Source of the DNA: UBA6987 sp045616945
GTDB lineage: Bacteria; Bacillota; Clostridia; Lachnospirales; Lachnospiraceae
Length of the DNA: 32,525 bases
Direction: 5' to 3'
NCBI GenBank assembly: GCA_045616945.1
Contig: JAZLHR010000119.1
Span: 1-32,525 of the forward strand
Shown one piece after another: positions 17,528 through 25,600 of this stretch. The position numbers were made by a program, and so were the translations under genes. Positions within the stretch are counted from its first letter, which is position 1; every line of letters begins with the position of its first letter. The notes under the pieces are model-generated. The model had not been told where the DNA came from, made no database searches, and was given only the letters and a program-made list of their open reading frames with translations.

Positions 17528-18745
17528 ATGAATTATATTGTATTCGACCTGGAATGGAACCAGTCTCCTTCGGGCCATTACCGGGAAAACGCGAAGATCC
17601 CCTTTGAGATCCTGGAGATCGGCGCGGTCAAGCTGAATTCCCACTGTAAAAAGATCGGGGAATTCCACGAGACGGTCAAGCCTCTGGTGTACCGAAGCAT
17701 GAACAAGCGGACTCAGGATGTGATCCATATCGATTTCGCGGCACTGCAGAAATCCCGCACCTTTTCGCCCGTTGCCCGCAGCTTTCTGCAATGGATCGGC
17801 GATGAAGAGTACATGTTCGTGACCTGGGGCCCGTCAGATATTTTCGAGCTGGAACGGAACATGGACTATTACCGTATCCCCTATGATTTCCCCAGACCGC
17901 TTTTTTACTATGATCTGCAGAAGCTTTACAGCCTGACCTATCTGGACGGAAAGAAGCGTCCTGCCCTGAACGAGGCTGTCGGCGCTCTGCATCTGCCAGA
18001 GGAAATGGATTATCATTCCGCTTTTGCCGATGCCTGCTATACGGCTGAGGTGATGCGGCAGATGAATCTGAAGCCCGTGCTGGAATACAAATCCGTAGAC
18101 TACTATCATCTGCCTGCCGGTAAGGACGAGGAGATATTCCTGCATTTTTCCACCTATGACAAGTATGTCTCCATGCCCTATTCCTCCAAGGAGGAGGCTT
18201 TGGACAATAAGACGGTCAGTGCGCTGAAATGCACCCGCTGCAATCTGCCCATGTTCAATCATGTACGCTGGTTCGCGGGCAGCAGCGGCAATCTGTACTA
18301 TTCGCTGGCGCAGTGCCCCCGCCACGGATATGTGAAGGGAAAGATCCGTATCCGCAAAGCTCCGGCCGGGCAGATCTATATCGTTAAGACCGTGAAGCCG
18401 GCCACGGAGGCTGACGTCGCGGATATCCGGGCGAAAAAAGAGTCCGTAAAGGAAAAGCGGCACAAGCGGGTCGAACGCGAAAAGATGCGCCGCCGCAGGA
18501 AGAAGGAGCAGGAGCTCGGAATCACCGCCGCGGAGGAGGGGATGTCCCTGACCGTGCGGAATGCGGCCGATATCGCGGCTGCGGAGGAGCAGGCGGCGGA
18601 AGCGCCCCTGCGCGCTGCGGCAGCCGCAAAGAAACAGGCCGTGGCTCAGGCGCAGCCGGCTGTCTCCGGAGCCGGCGAGGCCGTAACGGAGGCAGCGCCG
18701 GTGAAGCGCCGGGGATTCTTCCGGAGAAAAAAAGAAAGATCATGA
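17528..18745 (+). CDS. DEDDh 3'-5' exonuclease, KapD-like
   Basis: A 405-residue protein. Residues 1-180 are an RNase T/DEDDh exonuclease domain with catalytic residues Asp7 and Glu9 (FDLEWN), Asp104 (WGPSDIFELE) and the pair His163/Asp168 (YHSAFADAC). It resembles the KapD family, annotated in Bacillus as an inhibitor of the KinA sporulation pathway. A small Cys pair region (CTRCNLP, then CPRHGY) near 236-290 suggests an extra nucleic-acid or zinc-binding module. The rest is a basic coiled region and an Ala-rich, low-complexity tail ending RRGFFRRKKERS. The start has AAAGGAG upstream. The substrate (RNA or DNA) is not known. Confidence 0.85.
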   Translation: MNYIVFDLEWNQSPSGHYRENAKIPFEILEIGAVKLNSHCKKIGEFHETVKPLVYRSMNKRTQDVIHIDFAALQKSRTFSPVARSFLQWIGDEEYMFVTWGPSDIFELERNMDYYRIPYDFPRPLFYYDLQKLYSLTYLDGKKRPALNEAVGALHLPEEMDYHSAFADACYTAEVMRQMNLKPVLEYKSVDYYHLPAGKDEEIFLHFSTYDKYVSMPYSSKEEALDNKTVSALKCTRCNLPMFNHVRWFAGSSGNLYYSLAQCPRHGYVKGKIRIRKAPAGQIYIVKTVKPATEADVADIRAKKESVKEKRHKRVEREKMRRRRKKEQELGITAAEEGMSLTVRNAADIAAAEEQAAEAPLRAAAAAKKQAVAQAQPAVSGAGEAVTEAAPVKRRGFFRRKKERS

Positions 18746-18775
18746 AGTTTTTGTGAAATATCGGAAATACACATT

Positions 18776-18827
18776 TTGAACATAAAAAGACCATAAAGTA
18801 CGATTCGTCGGTATCTTCGGTGCCGAC
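18776..18827 (+). promoter_or_regulatory. Promoter and leader hairpin of the ABC exporter operon
   Basis: TTGAAC (18776-18781), a 17-base spacer and TACGAT (18799-18804) form a good housekeeping promoter. The leader begins with a hairpin, GTCGGTA (18807-18813) with TGCCGAC (18821-18827), around a UUCG-containing loop. The hairpin may protect the message 5' end. Confidence 0.6.
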
Positions 18828-18861
18828 AGCGCATGCCTGAAGCAGAAGGAGGTTGGAGGCA

Positions 18862-19869
18862 TTGATTGAAGTTAATCATCTGACAAAACGCTACGGCGAC
18901 CATACAGCGGTGTCGGATCTTTCCTTTACCATCGAAAAAGGCCAGATATACGGTTTTCTGGGACCGAACGGTGCGGGAAAATCCACGACCATGAATATCA
19001 TGACCGGCTGTCTGGCTGCGACGGGCGGCGAAGTGAAGATCGGCGGGTTTGATATTTTCGAACAGGCCAAGGAAGCGAAAAAGCTGATCGGGTATCTGCC
19101 GGAGCAGCCTCCGGTATATCTGGACAGAACGCCCCGCGAGTATCTGCACTTTGTGGCGGAAGCCAAGCGGCTGCCGAAGGCGCAGCGCGCCGCCGAGGTG
19201 GAGCGGGTCATGGCGCTTACCGGCACGGCCGATGTCGCCGACCGGCTGATCAAGCATCTGTCCAAGGGCTTCCGCCAGCGAGTGGGCATCGCGCAGGCTC
19301 TGCTGGGCGATCCGGAGATCATCATTCTGGACGAGCCGACCGTCGGCCTGGATCCGATCCAGATCAAGGAGATCCGCGATCTGATCATCAGCCTGAAGGA
19401 TCAGCACACCGTTATTCTTTCCAGCCACATCCTTTCCGAGGTGCAGGCGGTATGCCAGACGATCCTGATCATTGCTCACGGCAAATTGGTCGCCTGCGAT
19501 ACGCCCGAAAACCTGGAAAAGCTGTTCGTGGGCACGACCCGCGTGGAACTGGTCGCGGAAAGCGGCCGGGAAGCTGTGGAATATCAGTTATACAGTGCCG
19601 TTCCGGGATGCCGCTGGGAATGCACCGAGGAAAACGGCAGAACGAAGGCGCTTATCGAAGTCGGGGAAGAAGACCCCGAGGATATCTGCCGCAGACTGTT
19701 CAGCTCGTTCGGCAAGGCGGATATTTTCGTTTTGTCCATGAATACCATCCGGGCCAATCTGGAAGATGTATTTATGGAACTGACCGCGGCGGAGGACAGT
19801 GAGGAAGCCGCGGAGCCGGGTGAGGCGGAAAAAGAAGCCCCGGAAGCCGGAGAGGAGGAAAATGCATGA
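18862..19869 (+). CDS. ABC transporter ATP-binding protein, GldA-like
   Basis: A 335-residue ABC ATPase. The Walker A motif GPNGAGKST is at 34-42, the signature LSKGFRQR at 133-140 and Walker B IIILDEP at 153-159, followed by the H-loop SSHILSE. An extra C-terminal domain ends in a very acidic tail. I chose TTG 18862 (MIEVNHLTKRYG) because AAGGAGG ends nine bases upstream. The TTG at 18853 would touch the ribosome site directly. It overlaps the permease gene by ATGA. The three-gene set matches GldA/GldF/GldG-type exporters, found widely in non-gliding Firmicutes with unknown cargo. Confidence 0.9.
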   Translation: MIEVNHLTKRYGDHTAVSDLSFTIEKGQIYGFLGPNGAGKSTTMNIMTGCLAATGGEVKIGGFDIFEQAKEAKKLIGYLPEQPPVYLDRTPREYLHFVAEAKRLPKAQRAAEVERVMALTGTADVADRLIKHLSKGFRQRVGIAQALLGDPEIIILDEPTVGLDPIQIKEIRDLIISLKDQHTVILSSHILSEVQAVCQTILIIAHGKLVACDTPENLEKLFVGTTRVELVAESGREAVEYQLYSAVPGCRWECTEENGRTKALIEVGEEDPEDICRRLFSSFGKADIFVLSMNTIRANLEDVFMELTAAEDSEEAAEPGEAEKEAPEAGEEENA

Positions 19870-20732
19870 AGGCAGTTTTCAAAAATGAATTAGCCACGTA
19901 TTTTTCCACCATTACGGGCTATGTGTTCGGCGCTTTCATTTTGCTGTTCATCGGCATTTATATGACGAGCTTCAATCTGAAGGCAATGTATCCGGAATTT
20001 GAATATGCGCTCGGCAGCATGACCGTCGTATTCCTGATCGCCATCCCGATCCTGACCATGCGCGTGATCGCCGAAGAACGCCGGCAGAAGACGGACCAGC
20101 TCCTGTATTCTCTGCCTATTTCCATGACGGAAGTAGTGATGGGCAAGTTCTTCGCGCTGATGGTCACCTTCGCTGCGCCGCTGCTGCTCGTGGCGACCTA
20201 TCCGATCCTGCTGAAAAAATACGGGCCGGTCTATCTGCCCACTTCCTACGGCGCTATGCTGGGGCTGCTGATGCTCGGGGCCGCACTGTTGGCCATGGGC
20301 CTGTTCATTTCCTCCATTACGGAAAATCAGGCTGTGGCGGCCGGCGTTTGCCTGGCAGTGATGCTCCTGAACTATTTTATGAGCTCGCTTGCGGGTTATG
20401 TTCCTTCCTCCGCGAGGGCTTCCTTTATCGCTTTTGCGGTGCTTCTGCTGGCACTGGCGGCGGTGCTCTGGTTCATGACCAAGAACCCGGTGCTGACCGG
20501 CGGCGCGGCGATCATAGCCGCAGTCGGGCTGATCGTATATTACCGGCGCAATACGAGCGCCTTTGAATGCCTGTTCGCCAAAGTGATCGGTGAGCTTTCC
20601 CTGTTTGAAAAATACAATATTTTCGTGGAAGGGATCCTGGATCTCCGCGTGATCATCTATGACCTGTCCGTAGCGGGCTTCTTCCTGTTCCTGACAGTTC
20701 AGTCCATGGAAAAGAGGAGGTGGCAGGGATGA
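19866..20732 (+). CDS. ABC transporter permease, GldF-like
   Basis: A 288-residue ABC-2 type membrane protein with about six to seven helices. It begins KAVFKNELATYFSTITGYVF, and the cytoplasmic segment RVIAEERRQKTDQLLYSLPI is typical of GldF/ABC-2 permeases. It is translationally coupled to the ATPase before it and the GldG-like gene after it (ATGA overlaps on both sides). It should form the membrane channel of the exporter at 18862-22198. Confidence 0.88.
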   Translation: MKAVFKNELATYFSTITGYVFGAFILLFIGIYMTSFNLKAMYPEFEYALGSMTVVFLIAIPILTMRVIAEERRQKTDQLLYSLPISMTEVVMGKFFALMVTFAAPLLLVATYPILLKKYGPVYLPTSYGAMLGLLMLGAALLAMGLFISSITENQAVAAGVCLAVMLLNYFMSSLAGYVPSSARASFIAFAVLLLALAAVLWFMTKNPVLTGGAAIIAAVGLIVYYRRNTSAFECLFAKVIGELSLFEKYNIFVEGILDLRVIIYDLSVAGFFLFLTVQSMEKRRWQG

Positions 20733-22198
20733 GCTTCTCCGAGAAGATCAAGAAAATGTTCGGCAGCCGCGCTTCCCGGCTCGGCAGCTACAGTGTCGGT
20801 TCGGCACTGATCGTGCTTGTGATCCTGATCGTTGTCAATGTGGCTGTGGCGGCACTGCCGGCTACCTGGACGCAGATCGATATCAGTTCCTTCCGCCTGT
20901 TCAGCTTTTCCGATGAAACGAAAAGAATGATGAAGGACCTGGAGAAGGATGTCAGCCTGTACTGGCTGGTGCGGGAAGGCAATGAGGAGAAAACGGTAGA
21001 GACGCTGCTGGATCGTTACAGCTCGCTCAGCAGCCATATCAAGGTCAAGAAGATCGACCCGGACGCGAATCCTGCCTTTGTATCACAGTATGCCTCCGGG
21101 ACCGTATATGACAACAGTCTGGCGGTGGTCTGCGGCGAGCGCAGCAGGTTCATTACCTACAGCAGCTATATCGGAGGCGAGCCTGCCCTGTATCTTTACG
21201 ATCTGGATGCCTATCAGACGACCGGGGAGATCAGTATCAGCTTTGCCGGAGAAAGCGCCGTGACAAGCGGCATCAATTTCGTACTGAAGGAAAAGTCCAT
21301 CCGTGCATACGGCCTGACCGGCCACGGAGAAAGTCCTCTGTCCGAGAATTATACGAAAGCGGTCAGCCAGGACTGCATCGAATACAGTGAGCTGTCTCTG
21401 ATCTCCGAAGGGCGTATCCCCGAGGACGCGGATGTGCTGCTGCTTCTCAATCCCGTACATGATATCGCCACGGAAGAATTGAATATGATCGTGGAGTGGT
21501 GCAGCAACGGCGGCGCTTTGATGCTGGTCACGGCCGATTTCGATCCCGACAGCTTCCTGAATACCGCCTTCCTGATGGCGGAATACGGCATCGTATTCGA
21601 AAAGGGCTCCATAATGGAGACCAGCGCCAGAAAATATTTCCGCTATCCGATGTATATCCTGCCGGATATCGAGAATCATCCCATTACGAAGGTACTTCGT
21701 GCGGGCGGATATTCCGTGATCCTTCCCTGGGCGCAGGGCATGACCCTTGACCCGGACGAGGGCAGCGAAGACGTGGAGCTGTATCCGCTGCTTTCCTCTT
21801 CCGCGGCTTCCTTCTCCAAGGTGGTGATCGGAGACGAAACGACCTTTGAACAGGAAGACGGAGATCCGGACGGTCCTTTCTATACCGGCTTTGCGGTAGA
21901 GGACAAGCAGTACAACAAATATCACCGGATGGTGATCTTCACCTGCCCGTATCTGCTGGATGACAGCGCGAACGAGCTGGTATCCGGCGGCAACCAGACG
22001 CTGTTTTTGAAGAGTCTCGGCTGGCTGGGCGGCGAAGATGAGGAAGAACTTGCTATTTCCGCCACCTTGCTGGATTATAAGTATCTGACGATGACGGATG
22101 CCACGGCGTCGATGCTGAAGATCATCTTTATGATCGCGATCCCGGCGATCTATCTGCTTTACGGTGTGATTGTTGTGATCCAAAGGAGACGTCACTGA
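20729..22198 (+). CDS. GldG-like ABC auxiliary protein
   Basis: A 489-residue protein with an N-terminal membrane helix (about 19-43), a large extracytoplasmic domain of the ABC_transp_aux type (FRLFSFSDETKRMM, then GLTGHGESPLS), and a C-terminal helix (about 463-483). I chose ATG 20729 because GAGGAGG lies eight bases upstream; a GTG at 20720 overlaps that ribosome site. It partners the ATPase and permease upstream. Its function in Firmicutes is not established. Confidence 0.88.
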   Translation: MSFSEKIKKMFGSRASRLGSYSVGSALIVLVILIVVNVAVAALPATWTQIDISSFRLFSFSDETKRMMKDLEKDVSLYWLVREGNEEKTVETLLDRYSSLSSHIKVKKIDPDANPAFVSQYASGTVYDNSLAVVCGERSRFITYSSYIGGEPALYLYDLDAYQTTGEISISFAGESAVTSGINFVLKEKSIRAYGLTGHGESPLSENYTKAVSQDCIEYSELSLISEGRIPEDADVLLLLNPVHDIATEELNMIVEWCSNGGALMLVTADFDPDSFLNTAFLMAEYGIVFEKGSIMETSARKYFRYPMYILPDIENHPITKVLRAGGYSVILPWAQGMTLDPDEGSEDVELYPLLSSSAASFSKVVIGDETTFEQEDGDPDGPFYTGFAVEDKQYNKYHRMVIFTCPYLLDDSANELVSGGNQTLFLKSLGWLGGEDEEELAISATLLDYKYLTMTDATASMLKIIFMIAIPAIYLLYGVIVVIQRRRH

Positions 22199-22743
22199 TG
22201 AGCAGAGGAAAGAAAAGCCTGCTGATGCTTGCCGTTCTGGCCGTTGTCTGCGCAGCGGCCTGGATCATCAGCGGCATCGATTTTGAGAAGAAAAACGAAG
22301 AGGTCGATCTGTCCGAGGTCATTTTCACGCTGGATATGGATACATTAGAAAGTATATCCTGGCGCCATGAGGAGGAAACCTATACCTTCCTGTATCGGGA
22401 CGGAAAATGGTCCGTAAAGGGGCAGGAGGATTTCCCTTTGAATCCGGAGACGATCGAGAAGGCTGTCGATGAGCTGAAAGAGATGAAGTCGCTGCGGCGC
22501 ATCGAAAATCCCGAAAATCTGGAAGATTTTAACCTGGTGACGGGGCGGCAGGCAGTGACCGTGACGCAGGGCGGTGTCAGCACGACGCTGATCCTCGGTG
22601 AGCTCTCCCCCATCGAGGGCTACCGCTATGTGAACATCGGGGACGGGAACGTGTATATGGTCGATACGGGCCTGTATTATTACACGACCTTTGCTCTGGA
22701 CAGCATGCGGATCCAGGAAAGTGAGGAAAGTACCGCGGCGTAA
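22198..22743 (+). CDS. Short DUF4340-type membrane-anchored protein
   Basis: A 181-residue protein with an N-terminal anchor helix (about 7-25) and one outside beta-rich repeat, with motifs VIFTLDMDTLESISWRHE and YRDGKWSVKGQEDFPLN. This matches the DUF4340 proteins that usually follow gldG-like genes. Those I know are commonly 300 residues or more with repeated units, so this one seems reduced to about one unit. There is no frameshift remnant downstream; a terminator begins 40 bases after the stop. Its start overlaps the GldG-like stop by one base (TGATG). Confidence 0.75.
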   Translation: MSRGKKSLLMLAVLAVVCAAAWIISGIDFEKKNEEVDLSEVIFTLDMDTLESISWRHEEETYTFLYRDGKWSVKGQEDFPLNPETIEKAVDELKEMKSLRRIENPENLEDFNLVTGRQAVTVTQGGVSTTLILGELSPIEGYRYVNIGDGNVYMVDTGLYYYTTFALDSMRIQESEESTAA

Positions 22744-22783
22744 GCGCAGCGCTCTGCTTCCGATTATTATGGTTTTGCCGGAA

Positions 22784-22819
22784 ACGGTCCTGCCCGGAAA
22801 CGGGCGGGACCGTTTTTTT
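22784..22819 (+). terminator. Strong intrinsic terminator
   Basis: ACGGTCCTGCCCG (22784-22796) pairs with CGGGCGGGACCGT (22801-22813) around a GAAA tetraloop, with one G-U pair, followed by seven T. It ends the ABC exporter operon. Confidence 0.92.
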
Positions 22820-22870
22820 GCCTGCAGGAGAAAAATATGCATATTCCTCTGAAAAAATATAAAAAACCGC

Positions 22871-22899
22871 TTTACTTTAGCGCACTAATGTGCTAGTAT
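22871..22899 (+). promoter_or_regulatory. Promoter with operator-like palindrome for the amino-acid importer
   Basis: TTTACT (22871-22876), a 17-base spacer and TAGTAT (22894-22899). The spacer carries an imperfect palindrome, AGCGCACTAATGTGCT (22879-22894), which would place a bound repressor between the two promoter boxes. The regulator is unknown. Confidence 0.6.
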
Positions 22900-22945
22900 A
22901 CCGCTGCGCGAAAAAGCGTACAATTTTCCCTTCGGAGGAATAATC

Positions 22946-23782
22946 ATGAAGAAGATATTGAGTGTTCTGCTGACTTTTGTGCTGCTGGTTTCCCTGACTG
23001 CCTGCGGCGGAAAAGAAGAAGTGACTTACGGCTTTTTGAAGGAAGATCTGGGTGTCGAAAGCTACGCGGTCGGTTTCCGCAAAGGCGATACCGCACTGGC
23101 CGAGCAGGTCAGCGGCGCCCTGATGGCACTGGCTAAGGACGGCACCTTCGCCAAGATCGGTGAGAAATATGAGGATATCAAAAATTATCTCTGCCTGGAT
23201 CCTTCCAAGTATGATGAAAGCAAGATCCCTGCCAAGGGATCGGGTGACCCGAACTTCGTTTTCAAGCACGGTTTCGATAATGACTTCCCGCCTTATTCCT
23301 ATCTGCAGGACGACGGTTCCGTCGGCGGCTTTGATGTAGAGTGCGCGAAGGCCGTGTGCGAATATATGGGCTGGCAGTACAAGGCGGTTCCGTTCCTGTG
23401 GGATGTGAAGGATGCCGAGCTGAATGCCGGTTCCTGTGACTGCATTTGGTCCGGCTTCACCAAGGAAGGCCGTGAAGACGACTACCTCTGGGGCGTTACC
23501 TATTCTTCCAATACGCAGGTCATTATGGTTGCCAGCAATTCCGGCATCAAGACGCTTGCCGATCTGAAGGGCAAGGTCGTCGGTGTTCAGGCCGCTACGA
23601 GTGCGTACGATATGCTGGAGGGCGAAGATGCCGATCAGGCTGAGCTTCGCGCGACCTTCAAGAAGCTGGAAGTATATGAGAACTATACCACCGCTTTCGC
23701 CGATCTGAAGGCCGGCTCCATCGATGCGATCGCCATCGATGTTACGACAGGTACTTTCCTGATCAATAATACATCCAAGTAA
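22946..23782 (+). CDS. Amino-acid ABC importer binding lipoprotein, apparently circularly permuted
   Basis: A 278-residue family 3 solute-binding protein. The signal peptide ends in lipobox LTAC (Cys20). The order of parts is unusual. Residues 31-78, with VESYAVGFRKGDTALAEQ and KDGTFAKIGEKY, correspond to the C-terminal end of a normal family member. Residues 106-276 hold the normal N-terminal and central parts: FDNDFPPYSYLQDDGS, GGFDVECAKAV, SGIKTLADLKGKVVGVQA, and LKAGSIDAIAIDV near the stop. Nothing resembling a C-terminal segment follows the stop. It is expected to bind a polar or other amino acid outside the membrane for the permease and ATPase downstream. The start has CGGAGGA upstream. 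Confidence 0.9.
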   Translation: MKKILSVLLTFVLLVSLTACGGKEEVTYGFLKEDLGVESYAVGFRKGDTALAEQVSGALMALAKDGTFAKIGEKYEDIKNYLCLDPSKYDESKIPAKGSGDPNFVFKHGFDNDFPPYSYLQDDGSVGGFDVECAKAVCEYMGWQYKAVPFLWDVKDAELNAGSCDCIWSGFTKEGREDDYLWGVTYSSNTQVIMVASNSGIKTLADLKGKVVGVQAATSAYDMLEGEDADQAELRATFKKLEVYENYTTAFADLKAGSIDAIAIDVTTGTFLINNTSK

Positions 23783-23805
23783 GGTACGGGGATATTTCCT
23801 GCGGA

Positions 23806-23850
23806 GAAAGGGCACTGGATGCGTTCCGATGCCCTTTCCCTTTCTTTTCT
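23806..23850 (+). terminator. Terminator between binding protein and permease
   Basis: GAAAGGGCA (23806-23814) pairs with TGCCCTTTC (23830-23838), followed by a T-rich tract. As the transporter genes continue downstream, it is probably a partial terminator that gives more binding protein than permease. Confidence 0.75.
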
Positions 23851-23886
23851 CCCGGGTCGCTGAGGCAGTCTGTCATGCCTCCCGGG
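23851..23886 (+). other. Second hairpin before the permease gene
   Basis: CCCGGG (23851-23856) and GAGGCA (23862-23867) face TGCCTC (23876-23881) and CCGGG (to 23886). They can form a two-part stem with an internal bulge. No T-run follows, and the permease ribosome site GGAGG starts ten bases later. It may protect the downstream message after the partial terminator. Confidence 0.45.
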
Positions 23887-23905
23887 CATATTTTCGGAGG
23901 GATTT

Positions 23906-24553
23906 ATGACTTTATCGACCATGCTTTCCACCATGGCGGTCGGGATGGGCCGCACCATGCTGATATTTGTCCTGACCCTGCTGGGCTCTCTGCCCATCGG
24001 ACTGTTGGTCGCCCTGCTGCGGAAGTCCAGAAGCGGTGCAGTGCGGGGGATCGTCAAGATCTATATCAGTATCATGCGCGGCACGCCGCTGATGCTGCAG
24101 CTGCTCGTTTGGTATTTCGGACCGTATTATCTGTTCAATCTGCCTATCGGCGGCTGGCGCTTCCCGGCGATCATTCTGGGCTTCGTGATGAACTATGCCG
24201 CATATTTTGCGGAGATCTACCGCGGCGGCATCGAATCCATTTCGCAGGGGCAGTATGAGGCAGCGGCGGTGCTGGGCTATACAAAGACCCAGACCTTTAT
24301 CAAGATCATTCTGCCGCAGGTCGTGAAGCGCATTCTTCCTTCGGTCACCAATGAGGTGATCACGCTGGTCAAGGATACTTCCCTTGCCTATACGCTGGCC
24401 TATTCGGAGATGTTTTCCCTGGCAAAGCAGATCTCGGCGGCAAAGACGAGCTTTACGCCTTTTGTAATCGCAGGTATCTTCTACTATGTGGCTAATTATG
24501 CGGTGGCGGCCGGAATGGAAGCTATCGAAAAAGCCCTGAATTATTACAAGTAA
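23906..24553 (+). CDS. Amino-acid ABC importer permease
   Basis: A 215-residue HisMQ-type permease with about five membrane helices. The segment SIMRGTPLMLQLLVWYFG and the EAA loop EAAAVLGYTKTQTFIKI (about 118-134), which docks onto the ATPase, are typical. A single permease gene suggests a homodimer. GGAGG lies five bases before the ATG. The ATPase gene follows after 13 bases. Confidence 0.93.
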   Translation: MTLSTMLSTMAVGMGRTMLIFVLTLLGSLPIGLLVALLRKSRSGAVRGIVKIYISIMRGTPLMLQLLVWYFGPYYLFNLPIGGWRFPAIILGFVMNYAAYFAEIYRGGIESISQGQYEAAAVLGYTKTQTFIKIILPQVVKRILPSVTNEVITLVKDTSLAYTLAYSEMFSLAKQISAAKTSFTPFVIAGIFYYVANYAVAAGMEAIEKALNYYK

Positions 24554-24566
24554 GGAGGCTGACGGG

Positions 24567-25325
24567 ATGATTCTGGAAATGAAGCATATTGAAAAGCATT
24601 TCGGGGAACTGAATGTACTGAAGGACATCAGCCTGTCTGTGGATTCCGGCGAGGTCGTATCTGTGATCGGGCCTTCCGGTTCGGGCAAGAGTACGCTGCT
24701 GCGCTGCGCGACTTTTTTGGAGAAGGCGGACGGCGGCAGTATTTCCTATATGGGCCGGGAGGCCCTTAAAAAGGGAGAACGCGGCGAGACGGTCTTCGTA
24801 CCGGCTGGTGAGCTGACGGAGATCAAGCGGTATTTCGGCCTGGTGTTCCAGCAGTTCAATCTGTTCCCGCATTACAGCGTATTGAAAAATCTGATGGACG
24901 CGCCGATCAACGTGCAGAAGCGCGATAAGGATGCCGTGCGGGAGGAGTGCATGGAACTGCTCCGCCGCATGGGGCTCGAGGGCCGCGAGAATGCCTATCC
25001 CTATCAGCTTTCCGGCGGCCAGCAGCAGCGTGTGGCCATTGCCCGTGCGCTGGCGATGAAGCCCGAGATCCTTTTCTTCGATGAGCCCACCTCCGCCCTG
25101 GACCCGGAGCTGACCGGCGAAGTCTTAAAGGTCATCCGTCAGCTGGCCGAAGAAAAAATGACCATGGTGGTCGTTACGCACGAAATGAGCTTTGCCCGCG
25201 CGGTTTCGAACCGGGTCATCTTCATGGACGGCGGCGTGATCGTGGAGCAGGGCGACCCGGAAGCCGTTTTCGGCGATCCGAAGCAGGAGAGGACGAAACA
25301 GTTTCTGCGCAATTATGAACGCTGA
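24567..25325 (+). CDS. Amino-acid ABC importer ATP-binding protein
   Basis: A 252-residue ATPase of the GlnQ/HisP group. The Walker A motif GPSGSGKST is at 35-43, the signature LSGGQQQR at 148-155 and Walker B ILFFDEP at 168-174, followed by the H-loop VVTHE. It powers the importer with the permease and binding protein upstream. AAGGAGG precedes the start. It is the last gene of the unit; a terminator lies about 85 bases on. Confidence 0.95.
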   Translation: MILEMKHIEKHFGELNVLKDISLSVDSGEVVSVIGPSGSGKSTLLRCATFLEKADGGSISYMGREALKKGERGETVFVPAGELTEIKRYFGLVFQQFNLFPHYSVLKNLMDAPINVQKRDKDAVREECMELLRRMGLEGRENAYPYQLSGGQQQRVAIARALAMKPEILFFDEPTSALDPELTGEVLKVIRQLAEEKMTMVVVTHEMSFARAVSNRVIFMDGGVIVEQGDPEAVFGDPKQERTKQFLRNYER

Positions 25326-25407
25326 TGCTTCCCGTTCCGGCGGGCGCTGCGCAGGAAGCGGTTATTGAATACGGTGTTTCATCGCAGCCTGAAGAAGGCT
25401 GTATGAG

Positions 25408-25448
25408 AAAAAAGAGGTTTGTCCCGGAATTCGGGATAAGCCTCTTTT
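25408..25448. terminator. Bidirectional terminator
   Basis: AAAAGAGGTTTGTCCCG (25410-25426) pairs with 25432-25448 over 17 pairs, two of them G-U, around GAATT. T4 follows on the right and, read leftward, six T follow on the left. It sits between the rightward importer and the leftward symporter and can serve both. Confidence 0.88.
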
Positions 25449-25600
25449 GTGACTTATCATATTTTATTTGATGATCATCTCCTGGGGGACTGCAGCCGTA
25501 CCGCTGCTTCCGGGGATGGCTTTGTTCAGGAGCCCTCGCCGGCTTTCGGGACATCCCCTGCGCTTTTTGCCTTAAAACCGCAGCTGCGTGGAGGCAAGGA

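Noticed and set aside
18853..18861. TTG 18853 as the start of the ABC ATPase
   Set aside because: It directly touches AAGGAGG with no spacing; TTG 18862 has proper spacing and the usual family N-terminus.
25449..25600. A leftward gene fragment ending AAVPQEMIIK after the symporter
   Set aside because: The frame is short, has no start or ribosome site and no recognisable homology. It might be a relic but I cannot support it.
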